A stretch of 64,000 nucleotides of DNA, taken from assembly GCF_014648495.1 (NCBI RefSeq), contig NZ_BMRF01000013.1, positions 124,001-188,000 on the forward strand, read 5' to 3'. The translations under genes were made by a program, and so were the position numbers. This DNA is from Actinomadura cremea (lineage in GTDB: Bacteria; Actinomycetota; Actinomycetes; Streptosporangiales; Streptosporangiaceae). Shown in pieces: positions 7,921 through 16,543 of the stretch. The notes beneath the pieces were generated by a model, which was given only the letters and a program-made list of their open reading frames with translations, had not been told where the DNA came from and did no database searches. Every line of letters begins with the position of its first letter. Position 1 is the first letter of the stretch.

Positions 7921-9048
7921 ATGAAGACGATCAAAACGGTCGACGCCGATGGGATCGCTCGATTCACGCATGCCGGCGTCGCCGACGCCGAGGTGTCGGC
8001 GCACCCCTTCGCCACCGCCGACGGGCTCGGCCTCTCCCTGACCCGGTTCCGCCGCCCCGGCGCCGTCCACGGCGACAGCGACGCCGTCCTGCTGGTGCAC
8101 GGGCTGACGACGTCCAGCGACATGTACGTCATGCCCGAGCACGCGAACCTGGTGAACGCCCTGCACGACGCCGGGTTCGGGGACGTGTGGGCACTGGACT
8201 ACCGGATGAGCGCGCGGTTCCCCTACAACGCGGAGACCCACCGCCACACCCTCGACGACGTCGCCCACTGGGACCACCCGGCGGCGCTGGCGGAGATGCG
8301 CCGCCACATCGGCGAGGGCCGCCGCGTCCACGTCATCACGCACTGCCTGGGGTCGGTGACGTTCTCGATGTCGCTGTTCGCGGGGACGGTCACGGGCATC
8401 ACCAGCCTCGTGTGCAACAGCGTCTCGCTGACGCCCCGCACGCCGGCGTGGTCGCGGCTGAAGCTCAGGTACGGGCCGGCGCTGATGGAGTACGTCCTCG
8501 GCCCGCCCTACATCGATCCCCGGTACGGCGGGGCGCCCGTGCTGACCCGCGGCTGGATGCTCGCGAAGGCGGTCGCACCGTTCCACCGCGAATGCGACGA
8601 ACCGGCCTGCCACCTGCTGTCGTTCATGTGGGGCGGCGGGCGGCCGATCTTCACGCACGACAAGATGTCGCCGGTCACGCACGGCCGCCTGACCGACCTG
8701 TTCGGCGCCTGCAACGTCCACTACTACCGGCACCTGCACAGGATGGTGGAGGCCGGACGCGCGGTGCGGTACGCGCTGCGCGACCGGCGGCACGCGGACC
8801 TGCCCGCCGACTACCTCGCGGGCGCCGCCGAGGTGACGACGCCGATCCTGTTCCTCACCGGAGACCGCAACCACGTGTTCACCGACTCCAACATCGTCTG
8901 CCACCGCACGCTGGAGTCGATCACTCCCGGCCTCCACGAGCTGGAGATCCTCCCCGGCTACGGGCACCAGGACCCGTTCATGGGCAGGTCGTCCGACACC
9001 GAGGTGTTCCCCCGGGTCCTGGACTTCCTCAAGCGGAAGGCGGGCTGA
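7921..9048 (+). CDS. Alpha/beta hydrolase with Cys in the nucleophile position
   Basis: 375 residues from ATG 7921, which stands eight bases after AAGGAGG. The GTG at 7912 overlaps that site and is rejected. The oxyanion strand is VLLVHGLTTSS, the nucleophile elbow reads VITHCLGSVTFS with Cys where Ser is usual, the acid is in LTGDRNHVF and the His in GYGHQDPFMG. A Cys elbow is known in PHA-synthase-like members of the fold. The stop is five bases before the GMC oxidoreductase ATG, so the two form an operon. This pairing is common in actinomycetes near cholesterol-oxidase-like proteins, and a lipid ester or thioester substrate is an inference. Confidence 0.85.
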   Translation: MKTIKTVDADGIARFTHAGVADAEVSAHPFATADGLGLSLTRFRRPGAVHGDSDAVLLVHGLTTSSDMYVMPEHANLVNALHDAGFGDVWALDYRMSARFPYNAETHRHTLDDVAHWDHPAALAEMRRHIGEGRRVHVITHCLGSVTFSMSLFAGTVTGITSLVCNSVSLTPRTPAWSRLKLRYGPALMEYVLGPPYIDPRYGGAPVLTRGWMLAKAVAPFHRECDEPACHLLSFMWGGGRPIFTHDKMSPVTHGRLTDLFGACNVHYYRHLHRMVEAGRAVRYALRDRRHADLPADYLAGAAEVTTPILFLTGDRNHVFTDSNIVCHRTLESITPGLHELEILPGYGHQDPFMGRSSDTEVFPRVLDFLKRKAG

Positions 9049-9053
9049 TCGGC

Positions 9054-11582
9054 ATGGGGGCGGACGGACGGAGCGAGCACGTCGACGCGGTCGTCGTCGG
9101 CTCCGGGTTCGGCGGGTCGGTGGCGGCCTACCGGCTGGCCGAGGCGGGACGGTCGGTGGTGCTGCTGGAGCGCGGGCAGCCGTACCCGCCGGGCAGCTTC
9201 CCCCGCTCGCCCCGGCAGATGGGCCGCGCGTTCTGGGACCCGGCCGCCGGCCTGTACGGCATGTACGACGTGTGGAGCTTCAAGGGCTGCGACTCGGTGG
9301 TGTCGGCGGGCCTCGGCGGCGGATCGCTGATCTACGCGAACGTCCTGCTGCGCAAGGACGAGCACTGGTTCGTCGACGAGCAGCCGATGCCGGGCGGCGG
9401 GTACGAGTCGTGGCCGATCTCCCGCGCCGACCTCGACCCGCACTACGACGTCGTCGAGAAGATGCTCGGCGCGACGCCCTACCCGCTCGACCGGGCGCCG
9501 TTCCGCGACACCCCCAAGACGCACGCGATGCAGGACGCCGCGGCCGAGCTCGGGCTGAGCTGCGAGCTGCCGCCCCTCGCGGTCAGCTTCGCCGAGCGGC
9601 CGGGCGGGACGCCGGGCGTCGGCCTGGCGATCGCCGAGCCGGAGTACGGCAACCTGCACGGCATGCCGCGCCGCACCTGCAAGCTGTGCGGCGAGTGCGA
9701 CATCGGCTGCAACGAGGGCTCCAAGAACAGCCTCGACCACACCTACCTGTCCGCGGCCGCGCACCACGGCGCCGACATCCGCGCCGCCCGCGAGGTGAAG
9801 GCGATCCGGCCCCGTCCGGGCGGCGGCTACGAGGTCGACTACGTCCACCACGCCGACCTGACCGCCCGGCGCAGGCGGCGGCAGCAGCCCGTGGAGACGA
9901 TCACCTGCGACCGGCTCATCCTGGGCGCGGGCACCTACGGCACGACGTTCCTGCTGCTGAAGTCGCGGGCGGCGTTCCCCGGGCTGAGCGGCGCGCTCGG
10001 CACCCGGTTCAGCGGCAACGGCGACCTGCTGACGTTCCTGCTCAACGCCCGCGACCGCGAGCGCGTCCGGCCGCTGGACGCGTCCCGCGGCCCGGTGATC
10101 ACCAGCGCCATCCGGCTGCCCGACGACGTGGACGGCGCCCCCGGCGCGGGCCGCGGCGCCTACATCCAGGAGGGCGGCTACCCCGGGTTCACCGACTGGA
10201 TCGTGCACGGCCTCGACATGGGCGACGCGGTCGAGCGCGCGGTGCGCTTCCTGTGGGACCGGTTCGTCGAGTTCTTCAAGGACGCTCCCGACACGAACCT
10301 GTCGAAGGAGATCTCGGACCTGATCGGGGACGGCGCGCTGACCGTCAGCTCGCTGCCGCTGCTCGGCATGGGCCGCGACACCGCCGACGGGCGGCTGCAC
10401 CTGCGGGACGGGCGCCTCGCCGCCGACTGGACGACCGAGACGAGCGAGGAGCTGTTCACGCGCGTCCGCAAGACCATGCAGGGCATCGCGGACGTGCTGG
10501 GCGCCGAGTACGCCGACAACCCGATGTGGTTCCGCAAGCGGATCGTCACCGTGCATCCGCTGGGCGGCGCCCCGATGGCCGACCATCCGGGGCGGGGCGT
10601 CTGCGACGCCTTCGGGGAGGTCCACGGGTTCCCGGGCCTGTACATCGCCGACGGGGCGGCGATGCCGGGCCCGGTGGGCCCGAACCCCTCCCTCACGATC
10701 GCCGCGCACGCCGACCGCATGGCGACGCGGCTGCTGGAGGGGTCGGTTCGCGCCGCGTCCGCGCCGGGGGGCGCGGACCCGGCGCGGGTCTCCGTTCCGG
10801 TCCTCACGGGGGCCGAGCCGGTCGGGGGGTCGACCGGCTCGCCGGATCGGGCGGGGAACGGCGCGGCGTACGCGTCGGAGTCGGGGAGCCGCGGCGGCAT
10901 CAGGGGACCGTCCGCCGCGGCGTCCGACCGTACGCCGCCGTCGCTCGCCGGGGAGACCTCTCCCCGGCCGGCGCCGGCCGGGGAGCCGACCTCGCTGTCG
11001 TTCACCGAGACGATGAAGGGGTTCGTCACCTACGGGGTCGCCGACCCGCGCGCGGGCGCGGCGGACGCCGGGCGCGAGCCGCTGTCGTTCCGGCTGACGA
11101 TCACCGCCGACGACGTGGACCGGTTCCTGGCCGAGCCCGGCCACGAGGCGCGGGCCGAGGGGTGGGTGGACGCCGCCGCGCGCGGGGGCCGGCGGCCCGT
11201 CCTGCGGGGCCGGTTCAACCTGTTCGCGCCGACCGGCGACGAGGACCGGCGGCTGATGAAGTACCGGCTGTACCTCACCGACGGCGAGGACCGGCCGCGC
11301 ACGCTCACCGGCCACAAGAACGTCCTGCACGGGCCCCCCACGCGGATCTGGCCCGACACCTCGACGCTGTACGTGCGGCTGCTGGACGGCCACGTCGCCG
11401 AGGACGCCGAGGAGGGCGCGGCGGTCGTCGGGGCGGGCGTCCTGCACATCGAGCTGGGCGACTTCGCGCGGCAGCTCACCACGTTCCGGACATCCGGTCC
11501 GGACGGCGCCGAGAAGCTGCTGGGCTTCGCCCGGTTCTTCGCCGGGGAGCTGTGGGAGGTGTACGGCCCCGAGTCCGACTAG
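9054..11582 (+). CDS. GMC-family oxidoreductase (cholesterol-oxidase-like) with extra C-terminal domain
   Basis: 842 residues. The FAD-binding motif VVVGSGFGGSVAAYRLAEAG is at residues 13-32. The GMC core has SAGLGGGSLIYANVLLR near 85, a Cys cluster RTCKLCGECDIGCNEGSKN near 205, and the C-terminal catalytic and FAD region VTVHPLGGAPMADHP ... GPVGPNPSLTIAAHADR (about 500-560). A disordered Ala/Gly/Ser linker (about 565-650) leads to a 190-residue domain (FVTYGVADPR... to FAGELWEVYG) that ordinary cholesterol oxidases lack. The enzyme should oxidise a sterol-like or other lipid alcohol with FAD. It is co-transcribed with the hydrolase before it, and a terminator follows. Confidence 0.88.
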   Translation: MGADGRSEHVDAVVVGSGFGGSVAAYRLAEAGRSVVLLERGQPYPPGSFPRSPRQMGRAFWDPAAGLYGMYDVWSFKGCDSVVSAGLGGGSLIYANVLLRKDEHWFVDEQPMPGGGYESWPISRADLDPHYDVVEKMLGATPYPLDRAPFRDTPKTHAMQDAAAELGLSCELPPLAVSFAERPGGTPGVGLAIAEPEYGNLHGMPRRTCKLCGECDIGCNEGSKNSLDHTYLSAAAHHGADIRAAREVKAIRPRPGGGYEVDYVHHADLTARRRRRQQPVETITCDRLILGAGTYGTTFLLLKSRAAFPGLSGALGTRFSGNGDLLTFLLNARDRERVRPLDASRGPVITSAIRLPDDVDGAPGAGRGAYIQEGGYPGFTDWIVHGLDMGDAVERAVRFLWDRFVEFFKDAPDTNLSKEISDLIGDGALTVSSLPLLGMGRDTADGRLHLRDGRLAADWTTETSEELFTRVRKTMQGIADVLGAEYADNPMWFRKRIVTVHPLGGAPMADHPGRGVCDAFGEVHGFPGLYIADGAAMPGPVGPNPSLTIAAHADRMATRLLEGSVRAASAPGGADPARVSVPVLTGAEPVGGSTGSPDRAGNGAAYASESGSRGGIRGPSAAASDRTPPSLAGETSPRPAPAGEPTSLSFTETMKGFVTYGVADPRAGAADAGREPLSFRLTITADDVDRFLAEPGHEARAEGWVDAAARGGRRPVLRGRFNLFAPTGDEDRRLMKYRLYLTDGEDRPRTLTGHKNVLHGPPTRIWPDTSTLYVRLLDGHVAEDAEEGAAVVGAGVLHIELGDFARQLTTFRTSGPDGAEKLLGFARFFAGELWEVYGPESD

Positions 11583-11601
11583 GGGCCGTCCGAAGACGGG
11601 T

Positions 11602-11644
11602 GCGGGCCGAGGGAACTGCGGGGTGCTCTCGGCCCGCGCCTCTT
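11602..11644 (+). terminator. Rho-independent-type terminator after the GMC gene
   Basis: GCGGGCCGAG (11602-11611) and CTCGGCCCGC (11628-11637) form a perfect 10-bp stem that can extend by further pairs, followed by a pyrimidine tract with TCTTT. It begins 20 bases after the GMC stop codon. Confidence 0.8.
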
Positions 11645-11745
11645 TCTCCGGGGCGCGAGGTTCATCGGTAGTGCTCCACCCTTCCGGGCGGGGGTGAAGC
11701 CGACCCTCCCGCGGAGCGAGAGAAGGGAAGCCGGATCACCCCCGG

Positions 11746-12230
11746 GCGTTCGGGTGCGCAGGCGTGATCTACAACGACGCCCTGCGGGCACGCCGGGACG
11801 CCCACGAGGCCGGGCTGCCGTTCGTCAAGGCGGCCGAACTGTCGGCCGCGATGACCGAGGCGAAGAAGACGCCGTAACGCTGCTGGCTGGGCGAGGTGTC
11901 GGCGGTGGTGCTGCAGCAGTCCCTACGGGACCTGGAGAGCGCCTACCGGGCGTCTTCGACGGCCTGGCCGGCAAACGCCCCCGCACGGGGGCGCCGCGAA
12001 ACCCAAGCGGTCTACGTCGAGGACCTGTGCGTGAAGGGACTGGCGAGGGACGCCGCATCACCACGTGGTGCTCATGGTCGCCGCCGGGCGGAAACCCCCA
12101 GGGCATCCCCTGGGAAAGGCGGAGACCCTGAACGCCTGATGGAGGGCAGGTAAGACCCCCGGCCTTCGGGGGCTCGGCCCGGTGAAGCAGGAAGCCACGG
12201 AAGTGCCCGCACCGGCAACGGCGCGGCACG
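11746..12230 (+). pseudogene. tnpB: Decayed IS605-type TnpB (RNA-guided nuclease) gene
   Basis: Fragments read like actinomycete TnpB. FGCAGVIYNDALRARRDAHE ... FVKAAELSAAMTEAKKTP is followed by a stop (TAA 11875-11877, where family members have Glu). The same frame resumes with WLGEVSAVVLQQSLRDLESAYRA, a one-base shift gives VFDGLAGKRPRTGAPR, and the next piece is VYVEDLCVKGLAR. The whole middle of the protein, including most of the RuvC core, is missing, and the N-terminal 20-30 residues are not recognisable. A VKQEATEV-like tail follows near 12181. The gene is dead through a nonsense change, a frameshift and a large internal deletion. Confidence 0.8.
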
Positions 12231-12234
12231 GGCC

Positions 12235-12267
12235 GAATCCCCGACCTTCAAGCCGGGGAGCGCGTCA
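12235..12267 (+). mobile_element. Probable right end of the IS605-type relic
   Basis: An imperfect hairpin built on CCCCG (12239-12243) and CGGGG is followed by GCGCGTCAA. This resembles the GC-rich terminal hairpin at the 3' end of actinomycete IS605/TnpB elements, where the guide RNA of intact elements also ends. The last bases supply the stop codon of the convergent SRPBCC gene. Confidence 0.5.
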
Positions 12268-12729
12268 AAGGTCGCCCGCGTCGCGGGCGGGGCAGTCCGC
12301 CGGGCAGTTCCCGGTGTGGTCGGGGAGCCAGCGGACGAACGCCTTCAGCATCATCCGGAAGAAGATCCCGAGGAGCGGGCCGGTGCCGGGGACGAGCGGT
12401 TCGAACGTCGCGTGCCACCGCAGGTACGTGCCGGTCCCGTCCTCCTGCTCCTCCAGGTGGACGTCGGAGCGGTAGCGGCGGACGGGCAGCCCCGACAGCG
12501 CGATGTAGGAGAAGCGGGAGTACGGCTCGAAGGCGACCGTCTGCTCCTTGGCGGGCCAGATCGCCTTGACGCACCCGACCCCGTACGTCGCGGCGTCGCC
12601 CTTGCGGACCTGGCGGGCGCGCGTCGGGAACCTCCCCCAGGCGCCCCACGCCTCGGGCACGGCGAGGTGCCGGAACAGCACCTCGGGCGCGGCGGTCGCG
12701 GTGGCGGTGACCTCGATCTCCTGCGGCAT
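12265..12729 (-). CDS. SRPBCC (START-like/polyketide cyclase) family protein
   Basis: 154 residues that start as EIEVTATATAAPEVLFRHLAVPEAW, the first strand and helix of the SRPBCC fold. The alternating strands follow (YSRFSYIALSGLPVRRYRSDVHLEE, GTGTYLRWHATFEP), and the long C-terminal helix is LGIFFRMMLKAFVRWL. The family binds hydrophobic ligands and the substrate cannot be told. Two Cys lie in the tail (NCPADCPA). The stop codon TCA (12265-12267) sits inside the putative IS605 right end, so the original C-terminus may have been altered by that insertion. Confidence 0.8.
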   Translation of the reverse strand: MPQEIEVTATATAAPEVLFRHLAVPEAWGAWGRFPTRARQVRKGDAATYGVGCVKAIWPAKEQTVAFEPYSRFSYIALSGLPVRRYRSDVHLEEQEDGTGTYLRWHATFEPLVPGTGPLLGIFFRMMLKAFVRWLPDHTGNCPADCPARDAGDL

Positions 12730-12858
12730 GCGAGCCTCCCCGGGGTGACGGTCCCGGCACCGTACCGCGCCGGCGGCGCCCCGTCAGCCCTCGTTGGCGG
12801 ACCGTCAGCGGTCGGCGACCGCCCGGCCGGGTGCTCCCCTACCCGGCCGGGCGGACGA

Positions 12859-13566
12859 TCATCGGACGGCCAGCGCGGGGAAGCTGTACACCCGCGCGGG
12901 CGTGCCGCCCGGCGGGCCCGCGGGCCCGCCGGCGTCGGCCCCGTCGCGGCCGGCCGGCCGCGACGCCCGCGCCGCGGCGCCCGGAAGCGCGCCGGTGAGA
13001 AGGTGGCCGCGGAAGGCCGCCCCCTTCGCGGTGATCTTCATCGGCTGGAACGCGCCCGGCGCCAGCGCGCAGAACCCCGTCTGCACGACGTCCTCGAAGA
13101 GGGAGTCGGACACCACGTAGGCCAGGTCGCGGGCGTCGTCGTCCAGCAGCCGGCGCAGCGGCGCCGCGTCCAGCAGGCGCTGGACGACGATGGGCGCGTC
13201 GCCCGCGGGACCGAACGGCCCCTCGGTCAGCGTCCCGTAGTGCAGCGCCAGGCGCACCCGCAGCCGGTGCCGGCCGGGCGTGCGGTTCACCTCCCGCAAC
13301 GCCTCCGCGAGCCCGATCGCGAAGCCGCCGGCGACCGGCGCCGGATCGGTGCCGACCGGCAGGGTGGCCAGTTCCCCGTCCCCGCCGACCTGCTTGTTCC
13401 AGCGGGCCCGGTCGAGCCCGATGCCGCCCGCCGCGCGGTCCAGCGCGTCCGCGAGCTGGTGCTGCGCGGCGAGCTGGTCGCGTGCGTCGCGCTTGCTGTA
13501 CCTCTGTATGTCCACCGCCATCAGGAGGCGGTAGTCGAGCCGTGCCGTCGTCTCTGTCCCTCTCAT
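12859..13566 (-). CDS. Nucleotide-cyclase-like protein lacking catalytic residues
   Basis: 235 residues. The start DYRLLMAVDIQRYSKRD resembles the first strand of class III cyclase domains. LALHYGTLTEGPFGPAGDAPIVVQRLLDA resembles the second metal-binding half, and YVVSDSLFEDVV comes next. In actinomycetes this family is often found near conflict and signalling genes and is thought not to be an active cyclase. I see only one of the two metal-binding Asp in its usual setting. The C-terminal 45 residues are a Gly/Ala/Pro tail. ATG at 13566. The neighbours give no functional clue. Confidence 0.6.
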   Translation of the reverse strand: MRGTETTARLDYRLLMAVDIQRYSKRDARDQLAAQHQLADALDRAAGGIGLDRARWNKQVGGDGELATLPVGTDPAPVAGGFAIGLAEALREVNRTPGRHRLRVRLALHYGTLTEGPFGPAGDAPIVVQRLLDAAPLRRLLDDDARDLAYVVSDSLFEDVVQTGFCALAPGAFQPMKITAKGAAFRGHLLTGALPGAAARASRPAGRDGADAGGPAGPPGGTPARVYSFPALAVR

Positions 13567-13886
13567 TCCCGATCCCGCCCTCGGTCTCCTCGAGCGAAAG
13601 GGCCCGGTGCCCGCGTTCGCTCCACGCCCGGAGTGAACGTCGCCTCGTGAAGGGTCCCGATGAAAGGATCCGGGTTCCGGCCCCCGTCCGCATCTCGATT
13701 TCCGTCTCCCACGCCCGTTCGACGCGACCGGGCGCGGGCCGGTGCCGGGGGTAAGGCCGCTATGGCGAACTAGTTAGCGTCCGGCTGGAATAGCGAGGTC
13801 AAAGGGGACATCTCGGGCACCGGGACGTGACGGGCCCCACTGATCGCGGAGGGTGCGCGCCGCCGGGCGTCCCCTAGGCTGGCCAC
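13567..13886. other. 320-base gap between divergent genes
   Basis: It separates the leftward cyclase-like gene from the rightward hypothetical gene. It contains the 8-bp palindrome AACTAGTT near 13768 and a relatively AT-rich patch (13760-13805) that probably holds the promoters. I see no supported ORF. Confidence 0.4.
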
Positions 13887-14588
13887 GTGAGCACGACCCG
13901 GCCGTCCGCCCGTCCCCTGCTGCTGCCCGCCCTGCGCGAGGTGTACGACGCCTTCGTGCGGGAGGCGGACGCGCTGCCCGCGCTGCCCGCCGCGCTGCAG
14001 GCCGAGGTGTGGACGTCCGCGCAGCTCGGCGGCCTGGAGGCCGCGGCGCCGCACGAGCAGGGCCGGCGCGCCGCGCTCGGCGACCTGATCGGCCGCCTGC
14101 GCGCCGCCGGGACGCCCGGCGCCCGCGCGTTCCTGCGGACGCTCGCCGCGATCGGCCCCGAGGTGGGCCGCAAGGCCGCCGCCAAGGCGGCGGACGCGCT
14201 GCACGATGTTCCCGCCGCCCCCTGGGAGGACGCGCTCGGCCGCGTCGTGCCCGGTCAGGCGTGGCTGATCCAGGAGGGGCCGCTGGACGGCGACCGCCTG
14301 GTGTGCGAGTTCCGCTACGCCGGCGCGGGCACCGCCGGGATGCACGCGCTGGCCGTCCGGCTGGCCTACGGCGACGCGCCGTCCGAGGTGGTCGTGGTCG
14401 GGGACGTCCCGGCGCTGATGACCGCCGCACGGCAGGCGATGCAGGCCGAACTGTGCGTCGTCCAGCCCTACGACACCGCTGCCGTCGGGGCCAGGCTCCG
14501 CACCGCCCTGAACGGCGCGGAGCCCGTCCCCGCGGACTGCTACCCGGCGCTCGCGCTGGCCCGCCACCGGGCGTCCCTGCTCCCCTAG
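13887..14588 (+). CDS. Hypothetical protein, 233 residues
   Basis: I do not recognise this family. It begins with an Ala/Leu-rich helical region (LLLPALREVYDAFVREADALPALPAAL, written here in part: residues 11-37). It has a Lys/Ala-rich stretch GRKAAAKAADAL near 100 and then a beta-rich half with PGQAWLIQEGPLDG and SEVVVVGDVPALM. Codon use is strongly GC3-biased, which supports coding. There is no signal peptide or membrane segment. The stop overlaps the last codon of the convergent ABC permease gene by a few bases. GTG start at 13887. Confidence 0.65.
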   Translation: MSTTRPSARPLLLPALREVYDAFVREADALPALPAALQAEVWTSAQLGGLEAAAPHEQGRRAALGDLIGRLRAAGTPGARAFLRTLAAIGPEVGRKAAAKAADALHDVPAAPWEDALGRVVPGQAWLIQEGPLDGDRLVCEFRYAGAGTAGMHALAVRLAYGDAPSEVVVVGDVPALMTAARQAMQAELCVVQPYDTAAVGARLRTALNGAEPVPADCYPALALARHRASLLP

Positions 14589-15433
14589 CGGCCCATCGCC
14601 CGGTACCGGCGGACGGCCAGCGGGAAGAACACCGCCGTGATCGCCAGCGGCCACGCGACCGCCAGCAGGCCCGCGTTCTCGGCCGCCCACGAGTCACTGG
14701 CCAGCGCGGCCAGGGACGGGTCGCCGAACAGGTCGCGGCAGGCGGTGACGGTCGCCGACATGGGGTTCCACTCGGCGATCGTCCCGAGCCACCCCGGCAT
14801 GGTGCTGGGCGCGACCATGGCGCTCGACAGGAACCCGATGGGCCACACCAGGATCTGGATCATCATGACCGACTCCGGCCCCTTGGCGACCAGCCCGAGG
14901 TAGACCCCGACCCAGATCAGCGCGAACCGCAGGAGCAGCAGCAGGCCGAGGCCGGCGAGCGCGGGCGCGATCCCGTCGTGGACGCGCCAGCCGATCGCCA
15001 GCCCGCACAGCGCCGTCACCGACAGCGCGGCGAGGGAGTCGACCATGTCGGCGGCGCCGCGCCCCACCACCACGGCGGACGGCGCCATCGGCATCGCCCG
15101 GAACCGGTCGGACACGCCCTTGGCGGCGTCGGCGGCGATCGCGGTGAACGTGGCCTCGACCCCGAACACCATGGTCATGGCGAACATCCCCGGGATGATG
15201 AACTCCCGGTAGTCCCCGCCGGGGACCTCCATCTGGCCGCCGAACAGGTAGCCCATCATCAGCACGAGCAGCACCGGGAACAGCAGCCCGATGACCAGCT
15301 GGTCGGGGCGCTTGATCCAGTGGGTGAGCGCCCGCAGGGTGAGCGTCCAGCCGTCGGCCGCCGCCCAGCGCAGCCGCCCCAGCGGGCCGTGCCGGACGTC
15401 CGGGACGTGCGGGGCGTGCGGTACCGCGGTCAC
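14585..15433 (-). CDS. ABC-2 type export permease (DrrB-like)
   Basis: 282 residues with six predicted membrane helices, for example VIGLLFPVLLVLMMGYLFGG near 50. The DrrB/ABC-2 motifs ADAAKGVSDRFRAMPMAPSA and a C-terminal NPMSATVTACRDLFGDP are present. The GTG start (15431-15433) overlaps the stop of the ATPase gene as GTGA, so the two subunits are translationally coupled. It should form the membrane channel that exports a hydrophobic compound, driven by the ATPase encoded immediately upstream. A TetR gene is divergent from the pair. Confidence 0.9.
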   Translation of the reverse strand: MTAVPHAPHVPDVRHGPLGRLRWAAADGWTLTLRALTHWIKRPDQLVIGLLFPVLLVLMMGYLFGGQMEVPGGDYREFIIPGMFAMTMVFGVEATFTAIAADAAKGVSDRFRAMPMAPSAVVVGRGAADMVDSLAALSVTALCGLAIGWRVHDGIAPALAGLGLLLLLRFALIWVGVYLGLVAKGPESVMMIQILVWPIGFLSSAMVAPSTMPGWLGTIAEWNPMSATVTACRDLFGDPSLAALASDSWAAENAGLLAVAWPLAITAVFFPLAVRRYRAMGR

Positions 15434-16425
15434 GCGGGCACCTCCTCGTTCTGGTCGGTCTCTCGGTTCTGGTCGGTCTCTCGGTTCTCGTCGGTGAGGT
15501 GCAGGAACACCTCGTCGAGGGTGGGGCGCCGCACCCCGATGTCGGCGACCCGCACGCCCGCCTCGTCCAGCGCCCGGACGGCGCCGGTGAGCGCCCCCAC
15601 GCGGTCGGCGACGGGCGCGCCGACCGTGAGGGCGTCGGCGTCCACCTCGGGTTCGGCCCCGGCGACCCGGGCGACGGCCTCGGCCGCGCGGGCGAGCGCG
15701 GCGGGGTCCTCCAGGACGACCTCCAGGTGGTCGCCGCCGAGCCGGGACTTGAGCTCGTCCGGCGCGCCGGCGGCGATGACCCGGCCCCGGTCGATCACCG
15801 AGATCGCGTCGGCGAGCCGATCGGCCTCCTCCAGGTACTGGGTGGTGAGCAGCACGGTGGTGCCGGCGTCGGCGAGCGTGCGGACCGCGTCCCACACCTC
15901 GATGCGGCTGCGCGGGTCGAGGCCGGTCGTGGGCTCGTCCAGGAACAGCACCGACGGCGCCAGGACCATCCCGGCGGCCAGGTCGAGGCGGCGCCGCATG
16001 CCGCCGGAGTACTGCCCGGCCGGCCGGTCGGCGGCGTCGGCGAGCCGGAACCGCTCGAGCAGCTCGTCCGCCCGCCGCCGCGCCGTCCGGACGCCCAGGT
16101 GGTAGAGGCGGCCGAACATGACGAGGTTCTGCCGCCCGGTGAGCACCTCGTCGACCGCCGCGTGCTGCCCGACCAGGCCGATGCGCGTCCGGACCCGCTC
16201 GGCGTCGCGCGCGACGTCGTGCCCCGCGACGACCGCCCGGCCGCCGTCCGGACGGGCGAGCGTGGCCAGCACGCGCACGCACGTCGTCTTGCCCGCGCCG
16301 TTGGGACCGAGCAGCCCGTGCACCGTCCCCGCGGGCACCCGCAGGTCCAGGCCGTCCAGGGCCCGCGTCTCGCCGTAGGTCTTGCGCAGCCCCGCCGCGT
16401 CGACCGCGAACTGTGGCTCTGTCAT
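15430..16425 (-). CDS. ABC export ATPase (DrrA-like)
   Basis: 331 residues from ATG 16425. Longer upstream reading into the TetR control region is unlikely. Walker A is LLGPNGAGKTTCV, the Q-loop region reads GLVGQHAAVDEVLTGRQNL, the signature is YSGGMRRRLDLAAGM, Walker B is VLFLDEPTTGLDPRS and the H-loop is LLTTQYLEEADRLAD. The C-terminal region has the DrrA accessory domain ending RPTLDEVFLHLTD. The last residues contain a small repeat (ENRETDQNRETDQN), which is a duplicated 18-base unit in DNA. It powers drug or lipid export with the permease downstream and is probably repressed by the divergent TetR. Confidence 0.92.
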   Translation of the reverse strand: MTEPQFAVDAAGLRKTYGETRALDGLDLRVPAGTVHGLLGPNGAGKTTCVRVLATLARPDGGRAVVAGHDVARDAERVRTRIGLVGQHAAVDEVLTGRQNLVMFGRLYHLGVRTARRRADELLERFRLADAADRPAGQYSGGMRRRLDLAAGMVLAPSVLFLDEPTTGLDPRSRIEVWDAVRTLADAGTTVLLTTQYLEEADRLADAISVIDRGRVIAAGAPDELKSRLGGDHLEVVLEDPAALARAAEAVARVAGAEPEVDADALTVGAPVADRVGALTGAVRALDEAGVRVADIGVRRPTLDEVFLHLTDENRETDQNRETDQNEEVPA

Positions 16426-16439
16426 GACTCTCCCGAAAC

Positions 16440-16490
16440 TCCGTACGCAATACGGATTAACCATCGCGAGCAATATAACGTACGTCGTAC
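16440..16490. promoter_or_regulatory. Two candidate TetR operators between the exporter and its regulator
   Basis: The first site is the perfect inverted repeat TCCGTA-CGCAA-TACGGA (16440-16456), only 15 bases before the ATPase ATG. The second region (16478-16490) holds ACGTACGT and reads GTACGACGTACG on the other strand, which shares GTA...CGTACG with the first site. Paired related palindromes between divergent genes are typical of TetR autoregulation. Confidence 0.6.
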
Positions 16491-16543
16491 AGAGTTTCAT
16501 CCCGAGCGGCGGACCCTTCTCCGAACCCTGGGAGGATGCGAGT

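Noticed and set aside
13777-13886. Possible CRISPR or repeat array in the palindrome-bearing gap
   Set aside because: Only single short palindromes occur. No repeated spacer-like units here or elsewhere in the window.
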